From contig JAQVTF010000010.1 in the NCBI GenBank assembly GCA_028700185.1, forward strand, positions 1 to 40,821: 40,821 nucleotides of DNA, read 5' to 3'. Under the pieces are notes generated by a model. That model saw only the letters and a program-made list of their open reading frames with translations, searched no databases and was not told the DNA's origin. Of the stretch, positions 1 through 9,122 are shown piece by piece (position 1 is the first letter of the stretch; each line of letters begins with the position of its first letter). Position numbers and translations under genes: made by a program. This stretch comes from Desulfobacteraceae bacterium. GTDB lineage: Bacteria; Desulfobacterota; Desulfobacteria; Desulfobacterales; UBA2174.

Positions 1-2
1 GG

Positions 3-386
3 GTCGAGATTCCACCGTACTTTCCTTCAAGTCGGGTGGCCCTGGGGATGATCCACCTGACGGCGCCTATGGGCAATCTGGTTTTTATGGGTGTATTAGG
101 CAGCATCTACTTTTTTTCTTCCGGTTCGATTCTAAAGTTTGCCGTTGAAATCAACGCACTGATTGCAATGGCAAACTTCATGATTCCCATCCCGCCGATG
201 GCCTTGGGCAGATCCGTCTGCACCCTTTTGCCGGCATTGGAGGGTCGCGGTGCCGCCGTTGAAAAATTCGGGGCATTGTTGTTGACCCTTCTGGTCATTT
301 TGGATTACGTGGCCAAGACGGGTGTTTTCACATCGATACTCATGCCGGCGACGCGGTTTTTGTCCCGTTTGATTCTGGGGGGATAG
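3..386 (+). CDS. C-terminal part of a multi-pass membrane protein, possibly M50-like metallopeptidase (5' end outside window)
   Basis: Frame is open to the window edge (VEIPPYFPSSRVALGMIHLTAPMGNLVF...); hydrophobic helices and 'ANFMIPIPPMALGR', loosely like the site-2 protease N-x-x-P-I-P-P motif. Confidence 0.4.
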   Translation, partial: VEIPPYFPSSRVALGMIHLTAPMGNLVFMGVLGSIYFFSSGSILKFAVEINALIAMANFMIPIPPMALGRSVCTLLPALEGRGAAVEKFGALLLTLLVILDYVAKTGVFTSILMPATRFLSRLILGG

Positions 387-665
387 CCGGGCTCAAGGGT
401 GAAGGGCGACCCGACGGCATCACAAAAAACCCGGGAAATCCTCGCCGGCCATCGCATCACAAGCAGCGCCTTCGGGACGAAAATACACGACCAGCGAAAA
501 TCTGAAGGATATCCCTTGTGCAAACAGAAAAAGCCGTATAGAAAGAATTGATTTTTTAAATGCGAAAAATCCGATGCCGCCCCGGCGATGTTACAGGGCG
601 GATTTTTTTTGGATTTTCAGATTTCGCGCCGATTCGAACGCGAGCGCAAAGAGACAGGATTGAAG

Positions 666-2363
666 ATGACTTTTTCCGCCTTCGGGCTCATCGAGCCCCT
701 CAAGCTGGCCGTGGCAAAACTGGGCTTCCATCAGCCGACCCCGATCCAGACCCGTGCCCTTGCCGTATTGCTGGCCGGCAACACCGATTTTATCGGCCTG
801 GCCCAGACCGGTACCGGCAAGACAGCCGCCTACGGTTTGGCCCTGCTGCAGCAGATTGCCGACGGCGGCAAACATCCCCGCGCCGTGGTGCTTTGCCCTA
901 CCCGGGAGCTGTGTCAGCAGATCGCCGCCGATCTGCGGCAGCTGGCCACCTTTCTTCCCGCGGTGCGCATCGCCACCGTCTACGGCGGCGCCGGTATTGC
1001 CGATCAGATCCGGCAACTGCGCTTCGGGGCACAGGTGGTGGTGGCCACCCCCGGCCGGGCACTGGACCTGATCCAGCGCGGTGCCCTGTCCCTGAATGCG
1101 ATTCAAGTGGCGGTTTTGGATGAAGCCGACGAAATGCTGCGCATGGGTTTTAAGGAAGACATGGACCGTATTCTGGCCGAACTGCCGGCCGAACGGCATG
1201 TATGGCTCTTTTCGGCCACCATGGCCCCGGCGGTGAATGCGGTGGCCAGGGCTTATCTGAACAATCCGGCCCGGGTGGCCGTGGATGGGGCACCGGGGGG
1301 ACCGGAGGGCATGGCGCATCGGTGCTACTGTGTACTCGAGAAGCACCGTTATGCCGCCCTGCGTCGCCTGATCGATCCCGTGCCGGCCATCCGCGCCTTG
1401 GTCTTTTGTCGCACCCGCAGTGACGCCCAGACCCTGGCAGACCGGCTGGCGGCCGAGGGTTGCCCGGCCGAAGCGCTTCACGGCGATCTGGGCCAAAGCC
1501 AGCGCGATGCTGTCATGGGACGCTTCCGTCGCGGGGCTCTCCAGGTGCTCGTAGCCACCGACGTGGCGGCCCGGGGACTGGATGTGGACGACATCACCCA
1601 CGTGATTCACTACCAGTTGCCTGACGATGCCCAAATCTACACCCACCGCAGCGGTCGCACGGCCCGGGCTGGGCGCAGCGGACTGTCGGTGGTCCTGGCG
1701 ACGCCCCGGGAGCAATGGCAGATCACAAACATCGAACGCAGCCTGAAACTGCACTTCCAGCGCGAGCGTCTGCCCGACATCCGGACCGTCTGCCGCCAGC
1801 GCCTCGCTTCGCGACTCAAGGATTTTGCCGCCACGCCGGTGACCGATCCCGAGTTGGACGCCTTGATGCCGACGGCTGTGGCGGCCCTGGAGGGACTGGA
1901 CCGCGATGCATTGATTCAGCGTCTGGTAGCCGTCGAGTACAGCCGCCGGCCGCAAACCGCGGCCGAGGAAAACGACCTCAATGCCCGGCCCGTCGCCACA
2001 GCCCGCCCGCCGTTGCGCCAGCCGGCGCGTTCGCCCCAGCGCGGCCGACAACCTTTCCGGCAGCCGGCCCGGCCGGCTGAGGCCAGGCATTTTTGCATCG
2101 ATGTCGGCCAATCAAAGCGCATCAACGCCGGGGCCGTGGTGCGCTGCATCTGCGATGCCGCCGGAATCCGTTCCAACCTCATCGGCGCCATCCGCCTCGA
2201 TCAGACCCGGGCTTTCTTTGAAGTGCAGGCCTGCGCCGCGGACCAGGTCCGAAAAAGCGCAGACCGGGTCCGCCTCGACGGCCGGCCGGTTCAGGTCCGC
2301 CCGGTGGCCGCCGGCGCGGCGCCCCAGGGCAAGGCAGCCCGCACCCGGTATCGGCCCCGGTAA
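666..2363 (+). CDS. DEAD-box ATP-dependent RNA helicase with C-terminal DbpA-like RNA-binding domain
   Basis: Motifs AQTGTGKT, PTRELCQQ, VLDEADEML, SAT, ARGLDVDDITHVIHY, HRSGRTARAGRSG; C-term 'FCIDVGQSKRINAGAVVRCICDAAGI'. ATG at 666 preferred to upstream ORF start 588. Confidence 0.93.
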   Translation: MTFSAFGLIEPLKLAVAKLGFHQPTPIQTRALAVLLAGNTDFIGLAQTGTGKTAAYGLALLQQIADGGKHPRAVVLCPTRELCQQIAADLRQLATFLPAVRIATVYGGAGIADQIRQLRFGAQVVVATPGRALDLIQRGALSLNAIQVAVLDEADEMLRMGFKEDMDRILAELPAERHVWLFSATMAPAVNAVARAYLNNPARVAVDGAPGGPEGMAHRCYCVLEKHRYAALRRLIDPVPAIRALVFCRTRSDAQTLADRLAAEGCPAEALHGDLGQSQRDAVMGRFRRGALQVLVATDVAARGLDVDDITHVIHYQLPDDAQIYTHRSGRTARAGRSGLSVVLATPREQWQITNIERSLKLHFQRERLPDIRTVCRQRLASRLKDFAATPVTDPELDALMPTAVAALEGLDRDALIQRLVAVEYSRRPQTAAEENDLNARPVATARPPLRQPARSPQRGRQPFRQPARPAEARHFCIDVGQSKRINAGAVVRCICDAAGIRSNLIGAIRLDQTRAFFEVQACAADQVRKSADRVRLDGRPVQVRPVAAGAAPQGKAARTRYRPR

Positions 2364-2999
2364 CCCCGACCCTCTTGACACTAGTTCGCGTTTTTCTCAG
2401 GGGAGCATCCTGGCCAAGTGTCATGGCTGCCCCCTAACCGAGGCGATATGCTTAACAGCCGGAAGTGAACGCCGATAGCGTAGGTCAAAGTCTGGCCGCT
2501 CTCATCAAGCAATGGGAGATGACACCATTGCGAGAAAGCTGAGGATGAAAATTTCGATTTGACGGTCATCGGTAGTAGAGGGTTGAGCATCAGCACGAGA
2601 ATCATTTTGGGGAGTTTCAGCGGTAGAGTTTCACGAAATTGTCGTTGCCCAGTGCTGATTGTGAGATGAGCCAACTTCGAGAAGAAGATCCATAACCAGT
2701 ATCGGTTGCAACCGCAATGGGGTGAACAGGGTCGGGCCCTGCCACTATTCTGATATTTCAGGCGACAGCCGTTACAACAAGCAGTTCGATGCCCACTTGG
2801 TGAATTTCGAGAAAACTGAAGGGTAAGGTGATGAAGGTGTTGAGGGGATGAGGATCGAAACGGGTTGTCCATTAAAGTAAAGCGCGGCCCCTCGGAGGAG
2901 CCCCTGACTTTTCCATTGACAGTTGAGTAATTATAAGTTTTCTTTACAAGAATTGAACGGCTTCGGGCGCATCCCCCCATTCTAGACGAAAATAAACAG

Positions 3000-4892
3000 G
3001 TGAGCCGAGTGGCTATTTGCGACCCTGACATCACGAAACCCAATTACGCCCAAAACAAGCTGAAGGCGCAAAACGAACTGCTTGTTGCCATCAGCGAAGC
3101 GCAGGCCCTTTTTATTTCCGGTCATGCCCCGGATCGCGTATATGCGCAAATGCTCCAGATTCTTGTGCGGTCCACCGGCAGTGAGTATGGCTTTCTCGAT
3201 GAGGTCATTCGCAACCCGGACGGGAAAAAGGTCGAGCGTATTCTTGCCATTTCAGATATTTCATGGGACGCCGAATCCAAGCGCCTGTACGAAGGCTTAA
3301 AATCAGGGCAATTCGAGATCATGACCCTGGACAATCTCGCCGGCGCCGCCGTGTTGGAGCAGCGCGCCGTCATCGCCAACGATGCCTCAAATGACCCACG
3401 CGCCAAAGGCCTTCCCAAGGGGCACCCCGCCATCCAGCGCTACATGGGGATGCCGTTGTACTACGGGGGTGAAATCATCGGCGTGGTGGGGGTGGCCAAC
3501 CGGCCGGACGATTACACCGAAGAGATCGCCGCCTTCATTCAGCCACTGATCCAAGCCGCCAGCGCCATGATCCAGGCTGGACGTGTCGTGCAAAGGGAGC
3601 GGGAAATGCTGGCCGCCCTGAAGGCCAGCGAAGAGAAGTACCGTCGGCTCGCGGAAACCTCCAACGAAGGCATCTGGGCCGTGGACGCCCATTTCCGTAC
3701 CACTTATGTCAATCCTCGGATGGTGGACATGCTGGGTCGCAGGCCGTCGGAAATGCTCGGCCGGTCGGTGGATGAATTCTTGTTTCCCGACGACCTTGGC
3801 GACCACAGAGACGGGGTGGCGGCCCGGCATCAGCGGCAGGGCGAAAAATCTTATGAGCAGCGCTTTCAGCGCGGTGATGGATCACCTCTGTGGGCCTTGG
3901 TGTCGGCCACACCGCTTTACGACGAAAAAGGGGAGTATGCTGGATCGTTCTCCATGCTTAACGATATCACGGCCAGGAAACGGATGGAGGATAAACTCCG
4001 GCAAAATGAGACCCGCTTCCGGCAAATGTTCATCAATGCGCCCATGCCCTATCAGTCGTTGGACGAGCAGGGCAATTTCCTGGATGTCAACCAGGCTTTC
4101 CTGGACGCACTCGGCTACAGTCGCAATGAGATTATCGGCCGCAACTTCGGGGACATTCTGCAACCGGAATGGGTGGACCACTTCAAGGAGAATTTTCCCC
4201 GGTTCAAGGCGGTTGGTGAAATCTTGGGCGTGGAATTCGAGATGGTCAAAAAGGACGGTTCCACCATCCTGGTGTTTTTCAACGGCAAGATTCAACGCGA
4301 CGAAGAAAACCATTTTCAGCGAACCCACTGCATTTTTCAAGATATTACCGAAAATCGAAGGATCCAGGCCACTTTGAAGGATCGGGAACGCTATCTGAGC
4401 GCCATTCTGGAGACCATCCAGGAAGGCTTTTGGGCGCTAGACGAAAATGGGCGGTTTCTGGATGTCAACGCGGCTTACTGCGGATTGAGCGGATACCGGC
4501 GTGAAGAGCTTTTGAAGCTCAGGATTAACGACCTGGATGCCATTGAAACGCCGACCGGATCGAACGCATCCGTTCAAGGGGTTTCGAACGTTTTGAATCC
4601 CGCCACCGACGCCGGGACGGCAGCCTTTTGGAACTTGAGATTTCAGTGGTCTGGCTCGATCATGAAAGACAGCTCATCTGCATGGGGCGTGACATCACGG
4701 AACGCAAGCAGGCCGAGGAGGAGCGCGAGAAACTTCATGCCCAGTTGGCCCAAGCTCAGAAGATGGAATCCATCGGCCGCTTGGCCGGCGGGGTGGCTCA
4801 CGATTTCAATAATATGCTCGTGGTTATCCTCGGTTATGCGGAAATGGCCCAAAGCAAAGTTCCTCTGGAAGATCCGCTGCACTCGGATCTGA
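3000..4892 (+). CDS. GAF/multi-PAS sensor protein, N-terminal part of a frameshifted hybrid histidine kinase (real homology ends about 4550)
   Basis: GAF-like N-term; three PAS repeats (EEKYRRLAETSNEGIWAVD, ETRFRQMFINAPMPYQSLDEQ, RERYLSAILETIQEGFWALDENGRFLDVNAAY). Downstream of about 4550 the frame is non-homologous. Confidence 0.85.
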   Translation: MSRVAICDPDITKPNYAQNKLKAQNELLVAISEAQALFISGHAPDRVYAQMLQILVRSTGSEYGFLDEVIRNPDGKKVERILAISDISWDAESKRLYEGLKSGQFEIMTLDNLAGAAVLEQRAVIANDASNDPRAKGLPKGHPAIQRYMGMPLYYGGEIIGVVGVANRPDDYTEEIAAFIQPLIQAASAMIQAGRVVQREREMLAALKASEEKYRRLAETSNEGIWAVDAHFRTTYVNPRMVDMLGRRPSEMLGRSVDEFLFPDDLGDHRDGVAARHQRQGEKSYEQRFQRGDGSPLWALVSATPLYDEKGEYAGSFSMLNDITARKRMEDKLRQNETRFRQMFINAPMPYQSLDEQGNFLDVNQAFLDALGYSRNEIIGRNFGDILQPEWVDHFKENFPRFKAVGEILGVEFEMVKKDGSTILVFFNGKIQRDEENHFQRTHCIFQDITENRRIQATLKDRERYLSAILETIQEGFWALDENGRFLDVNAAYCGLSGYRREELLKLRINDLDAIETPTGSNASVQGVSNVLNPATDAGTAAFWNLRFQWSGSIMKDSSSAWGVTSRNASRPRRSARNFMPSWPKLRRWNPSAAWPAGWLTISIICSWLSSVMRKWPKAKFLWKIRCTRI

Positions 4893-5878
4893 ACGAAATC
4901 ATCTCCGCCGCCAGCCGCTCGGCCGACATCACCCGCCAACTGCTCGCCTTCGCCCGTTGCCAACCCGTGGTCCCCAAGGTCATCGATCTCAACGACACGG
5001 TCGAGGGGACCTTGAATATGCTGCGCCGCCTTATCGGTGAAGATATTGATCTGGTTTGGCGGCCGGCAAAACACACATGGCCGGTGAAAATCGATCCGTC
5101 GCAGGTTGATCAGATGTTGGTTAATCTGTGCGTCAATGCACAAGATGCCATCGATGGGGTGGGCAAAATCACGATCGAGACAGGAACGGTCGTTTTAGAC
5201 GATCAATCCTGTGCTTTTCACCCCGGTTTTGTTCCCGGCCAGTTCGTGACGCTGGCCGTCAGTGACGACGGCTGCGGGATGGATACTGAAACTTTCGGGC
5301 ACGTTTTCGAGCCGTTTTTCACTACCAAGGATACGGGAAAAGGCACTGGTCTGGGTCTGGCCACGGTTTACGGTATCGTTAAACAGAACAACGGGCTTAT
5401 CGACGTAAACAGTGAACCGGGCCAAGGCACCACCTTTAGAGTCTACTTGCCGCAGTACGCCGGAGCGGTTGACGGACAAAGCGAGGCCGCCAAGACCGAG
5501 CCTCGCCGGAGCGAGGGGCAGACGGTGTTAATCGTCGAAGATGAGGTGGCCATCCTGAGGCTCGGTCAGATGATGCTCGAAAGCCTGGGGTACCATGTTC
5601 TGGCGGCCGCAAGCACCACCGAAGCCATCGCCTCGGCCGAAAACCACGCGGGCCAGATCCACCTGCTGATCACCGACGTGGTCATGCCCGAGATGAACGG
5701 CCGGGACCTTGCGGCGCGGTTACAGAAGCTGAACCCGGAGCTGCGGGTGCTTTACATGTCTGGCTATACCGCCGATGTCATCGCCGACCACGGCGTGCTG
5801 GAAGATGGCGTTCACTTCATCCAGAAACCCTTCTCCCACCAAGAGCTGGCGGCCCGTGTAGGGGAGGCGCTGTCGTAA
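4628..5878 (+). CDS. Histidine kinase HisKA/HATPase_c with C-terminal receiver domain, C-terminal part of the frameshifted hybrid kinase
   Basis: PAC end '[16 protein letters not shown]', H-box '[24 protein letters not shown]', N-box '[14 protein letters not shown]', G-boxes 'DDGCGM', '[17 protein letters not shown]', REC '[11 protein letters not shown]...[15 protein letters not shown]...QKPF'. Confidence 0.93.
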   Translation: MELEISVVWLDHERQLICMGRDITERKQAEEEREKLHAQLAQAQKMESIGRLAGGVAHDFNNMLVVILGYAEMAQSKVPLEDPLHSDLNEIISAASRSADITRQLLAFARCQPVVPKVIDLNDTVEGTLNMLRRLIGEDIDLVWRPAKHTWPVKIDPSQVDQMLVNLCVNAQDAIDGVGKITIETGTVVLDDQSCAFHPGFVPGQFVTLAVSDDGCGMDTETFGHVFEPFFTTKDTGKGTGLGLATVYGIVKQNNGLIDVNSEPGQGTTFRVYLPQYAGAVDGQSEAAKTEPRRSEGQTVLIVEDEVAILRLGQMMLESLGYHVLAAASTTEAIASAENHAGQIHLLITDVVMPEMNGRDLAARLQKLNPELRVLYMSGYTADVIADHGVLEDGVHFIQKPFSHQELAARVGEALS

Positions 5879-5948
5879 TGATTGGTCATTTGTTTTTGAC
5901 ATATCCAAATTTTTAACCATCGAACCCAAACAGGTTCAAAGCATCCTT

Positions 5949-6371
5949 GATTCAGTTTCATGCCGCCCGTGGCGAACTGGCGGCGGATTTAAGGTTGAAC
6001 GCAGAGAATTGGCGCAGCTCGCCGCGGCCTTCAATGCGATGTCCGCCAAGCTGTTGGATGAACGCAGCCGCCTCGAACAGAAGGTGGCGGAACGCACCCG
6101 AGACTTGCAGGGCGCCAACGAACAACTCGAAGGGGAAATTTTGCAGCACCGCCAGACGATTGAGAAGTTGGAAAATACCTTGGCTGAAGTCAAGCAGTTA
6201 CAAGGAATTTTGCCCATCTGCTCATACTGCAAAAAAATTCGTGATGATGCCGGATATTGGAACCAGCTTGAAAAATACTTGCGTGAGCACTCCGATGCCC
6301 GCCTGTCGCACGGCATCTGCCCCGATTGCGCCAGGGAGCATTTCCCCGAATTGGACCTGGAAATCGAATAA
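5949..6371 (+). pseudogene. 5'-truncated sensor/regulator: HAMP domain, coiled coil and C-terminal Cys cluster only
   Basis: Frame 0 reads ...GGFKVERRELAQLAAAFNAMSAKLLDERSRLEQKVAERTRDLQ... then ...LPICSYCKKIRDDAGYWNQLEKYLREHSDARLSHGICPDCAREHFPEL; no TM/sensor part upstream. Confidence 0.7.
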
Positions 6372-6379
6372 GGCTAAAA

Positions 6380-6405
6380 CGGGTCGCCCGTTAACGGGCG
6401 ACCCG
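6380..6405. terminator. Perfect 26-bp palindrome, probable terminator hairpin
   Basis: cgggtcgcccgttaacgggcgacccg, directly after stop codon of the 5949-6371 relic. Confidence 0.6.
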
Positions 6406-6615
6406 GCGTTCGTCGCAACCTGCAAAAAAGAGTGAGGGGGCGCGATCAGGGCCAACGGCCTGAGAAATGGTCGCGTAGTCTGAAGGAATCTGAATGGTTT
6501 TCCCGTTACTGACAAATCCTGGATCAAAACAAGAGGCTTCAATATGGCGAACTATTCCGGGTAACACAGAAAAAGCCAAAAAGAAAACCATAGACGCGAT
6601 CCGGAACTTTAACAT
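6391..6615 (-). pseudogene. N-terminal fragment of an exported right-handed beta-helix protein (C-terminus lost)
   Basis: Strong SD (gaggagg) before ATG at 6615; signal-peptide-like N-term; 'KTIQIPSDYATISQAV' resembles the start of beta-helix proteins (TIQVPxDYxTIQxAV), then non-homologous tail. Confidence 0.5.
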
Positions 6616-7111
6616 CAGTCCTCCTCAAGCTGAAGATCAATCAGTGAATCAATATATCATTTTCGATAAAGAGAATTGTTTCAATTTTAAATGGAGGCTA
6701 AAAAGCTGCACTGTATCTTGGTTCCAACCCATCATCACCGGCTGACACGCAATTTCTGCCAAAATAGCTGGGGGCGCACATTGACAGTCGGGGGTGGGCT
6801 GTAGGGGCCATACGGTGTTTTAGCGCTTTGACAAGGAAGGCAGATGTTGTGGGCGACAGTCAGGGAGACAAAAGTGGACTTGAAGTGGATCTGAGTTGAT
6901 GACCGTCGGAAGGTGATGAGCGCCTACAGTATCAAAAATAGGGGCGCTTAAAAGCCATTTCGGCGATGGAGTCAGCGCTACCATGCCTTCGACTTAAATC
7001 CGACGCCCGTTGTATCTCCCCACAAAATCCTCATTTCTGGACAGGTATAAAATCAGGCATATATTTTGCTTTTATAAAATTAATGTTGATGCATTCGTAG
7101 AAAGTTCCGAA

Positions 7112-7211
7112 TTGTCATCCCGAGCGCAGCGAGGGATCTCTTTGTAAAACGAAATGTATAGTAATAGCAAATGGTTGAGATTCCTCGTCGCAAGCTCCTC
7201 GGAATGACAAC
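7112..7211. repeat. Imperfect inverted-repeat (REP/MITE-like) intergenic element
   Basis: Left arm ttgtcatcccgagcgcagcgagggatctc and right arm gagattcctcgtcgcaagctcctcggaatgacaa are near reverse complements. Confidence 0.65.
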
Positions 7212-7335
7212 GGTTGTTTTCGGCTTTTTTACGAACGTGTCAATGTTGCGCCCTCAGCGAAGGAAAGGTGGGATGACCTGAATCCGCTGATCCAAGTCCA
7301 CCAAACATTGAAGAAGATCGGGAGAGGATGGAAAA

Positions 7336-7740
7336 ATGGAAAATAAATTCAAGACCTTTGGTTTGCTCTCCATTTTTGGTGCCATGTTGCTCCAGGTTCA
7401 ACCGCCCCTGTCCTTGGCAGCAAACAGCAATATTGCCGTCGCGGCCGCTGGGGCGAATGAAAATTCGGAAATCAGCGAGGTCGCTGGGAGGGCGCCATAT
7501 TATCTCATCTTTGACCAAAACGGCGTTTTTTTGAAATCCATCGAAAATTCGGGCCAGCGCAGCATGCGCGGCTCCAGTTCGGCGGTGGTGGACCTGCTGC
7601 TGAAAGAATCCTGCAATGCCGTGATTGCGGGGCAATTCGGCGAAAAAATGCAAAGCCGGCTGAAGGCCAACCGGATCGAATCTTACCAACGCACAGGGAT
7701 TGTAAAAGATGTCCTGAAAACATTCGGATCAGGCAAATAG
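7336..7740 (+). CDS. NifX/NifB-type dinitrogenase iron-molybdenum cofactor-binding domain protein with predicted signal peptide
   Basis: IAVAAAGANENSEISEVAGRAPYYLIFDQNGVFLKSIENSGQ...SSSAVVDLLLKESCNAVIAGQFGEKMQSRLKANRIESYQRTGIVKDVLKTF; hydrophobic N-term ending SLAANS. Confidence 0.72.
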   Translation: MENKFKTFGLLSIFGAMLLQVQPPLSLAANSNIAVAAAGANENSEISEVAGRAPYYLIFDQNGVFLKSIENSGQRSMRGSSSAVVDLLLKESCNAVIAGQFGEKMQSRLKANRIESYQRTGIVKDVLKTFGSGK

Positions 7741-7998
7741 ACGCATCGGTGGCGCAACCGGCGGGCACCGCCGAAGCACCGGCATTTCTCGGCGCCTCTT
7801 CCCGGCCTCCCCCGCACTGAACGCTGGCTTAAAACCAAGCTACGCCACCGTCGGTACGGACTCATCCCGCCCGGCAGGATTCGAGGTTGAAAATGCCGTG
7901 ACCGCGCCTCGCCAGGGTTTTATGCCTCGATATTGTGGGTCAAGGATGATATAAAGAAATTGAATGTCAATCTAAATTCAATCGAGGAGGCCATACTT

Positions 7999-8202
7999 AT
8001 GAAAAAGCCAAGCCAGTCAGCTTCAGATCTCAAAGAACTCATCAATCATGCGATGCGAGACATGGAAATTACACCGGAGGAGTACAATAAAATCATGGAT
8101 TGTGCCAACGATGATAGTCATATCGACAGTGAGGAAAAGGCCTTGTTGGCGCAGTTTCAACAGATGCTGGCCAACGGGACCATCAAGCGGGTAAAGGGTT
8201 GA
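7999..8202 (+). CDS. Small hypothetical protein (67 aa)
   Basis: ATG at 7999 with upstream SD (gaggagg); acidic/helical composition, MKKPSQSASDLKELINHAMRDMEITPEEYNKIMD... Confidence 0.6.
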   Translation: MKKPSQSASDLKELINHAMRDMEITPEEYNKIMDCANDDSHIDSEEKALLAQFQQMLANGTIKRVKG

Positions 8203-8259
8203 AGAAGTCCACCATATCCTAATAAAAGAAGCTTTTTCGGTTCTTTATCAGAAATTCAA

Positions 8260-8328
8260 GCCTCCGCGCAGCCGTGCCTTCGGGTACGGCTGTACGCCAA
8301 AAGAATTTCCTGCCATAAGCGCGGAGGC
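8260..8328. other. Structured intergenic element (closing stem plus internal UUCG hairpin)
   Basis: gcctccgcgc (8260-8269) pairs with gcgcggaggc (8319-8328); cagccgtgcc-ttcg-ggtacggctg (8269-8292) forms a 10-bp hairpin with one G-U pair. Confidence 0.55.
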
Positions 8329-8490
8329 AGAATTAAGTCACCGAGGAATTCTAAAAATTGGGGGATGAATCCAGACAGCATGTCTATCGGATATCTTCGA
8401 CAGGGGAGTGCCGAATCAAAGGCCCGCTTGACCCCGAGAAGCTTGCTGGCGCAAGTGCCCTTGCCCTCGGCCCAAGGAAAGTAGATTCTA

Positions 8491-8826
8491 TTGAAAATCG
8501 AGAATACAACCAAAGTATTACCTGTTCATTTTTGCATCGGTTGTGGGGCCTGCTGCAGGAATTTCGCGTACATTCCAGTATCTCAAAAGGATGTCGGGAC
8601 GCTTGAAACTTTCACGGGAATCAAATCGGAAGAATTCACCGATAAGGTTGATAAATCCGGCGAGAAGCGTTTTATGAAATTCCAGGATAACGGGGATTGC
8701 ATCTTTCTGGAAAAAAATGATGATGGCTATTTTTGCAGCGTATACGAAGCGAGGCCGGAGACGTGTAGAAGGTATCCATCAACCGATATTCAAATAAAGA
8801 CATGTAATTTAAACAGCGGACGTTGA
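8491..8826 (+). CDS. YkgJ family cysteine cluster protein
   Basis: FCIGCGACCRNFAYIPVS...GDCIFLEKNDDGYFCSVYEARPETCRRYPS...TCNLNSGR; the CxxCxxCC...C..Y..RP..CR.YP pattern of the family. Confidence 0.85.
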   Translation: MKIENTTKVLPVHFCIGCGACCRNFAYIPVSQKDVGTLETFTGIKSEEFTDKVDKSGEKRFMKFQDNGDCIFLEKNDDGYFCSVYEARPETCRRYPSTDIQIKTCNLNSGR

Positions 8827-9122
8827 TGGCAATCTAAAAGGGTCATGTGCAATCAGTGGTTACCGATGACCTGCCGGGGCGGCTCGTGGGACCCGGAAGA
8901 AAAGCGGCTGATCAACTGTCCTTGCAACCGAGACGTCTAAAATGCGGAAATTTTACAAGCCCCTGTCACCCGCTTGATCCAAACGGCCAGACCAGCGGCC
9001 GGCAACGGGGCCCTTCGGTGATGAACACATACGGCTGTCATTTCGAATGCCGTGAGAAATCTTGTCATCGCCAAGAGATTTTTCTGGTCCAGCAAAGTGA
9101 TGTCGTGGCGATGTCGGTATCG

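Noticed and set aside
591-2111. 506-aa minus-strand ORF
   Set aside because: Antisense to the DEAD-box helicase; long open antisense frames are expected in GC-rich genes and the translation has no recognisable domains.
2381-3043. 220-aa minus-strand ORF in a gene-poor stretch, possibly a mobile-element relic
   Set aside because: No recognisable transposase or other motif in the frames read; composition not convincingly protein-like. Needs a blastx/IS search.
6746-7330. Gene-poor interval upstream of the NifX-like gene
   Set aside because: Apart from the inverted repeat at 7112-7211 no coding or RNA signal could be supported.
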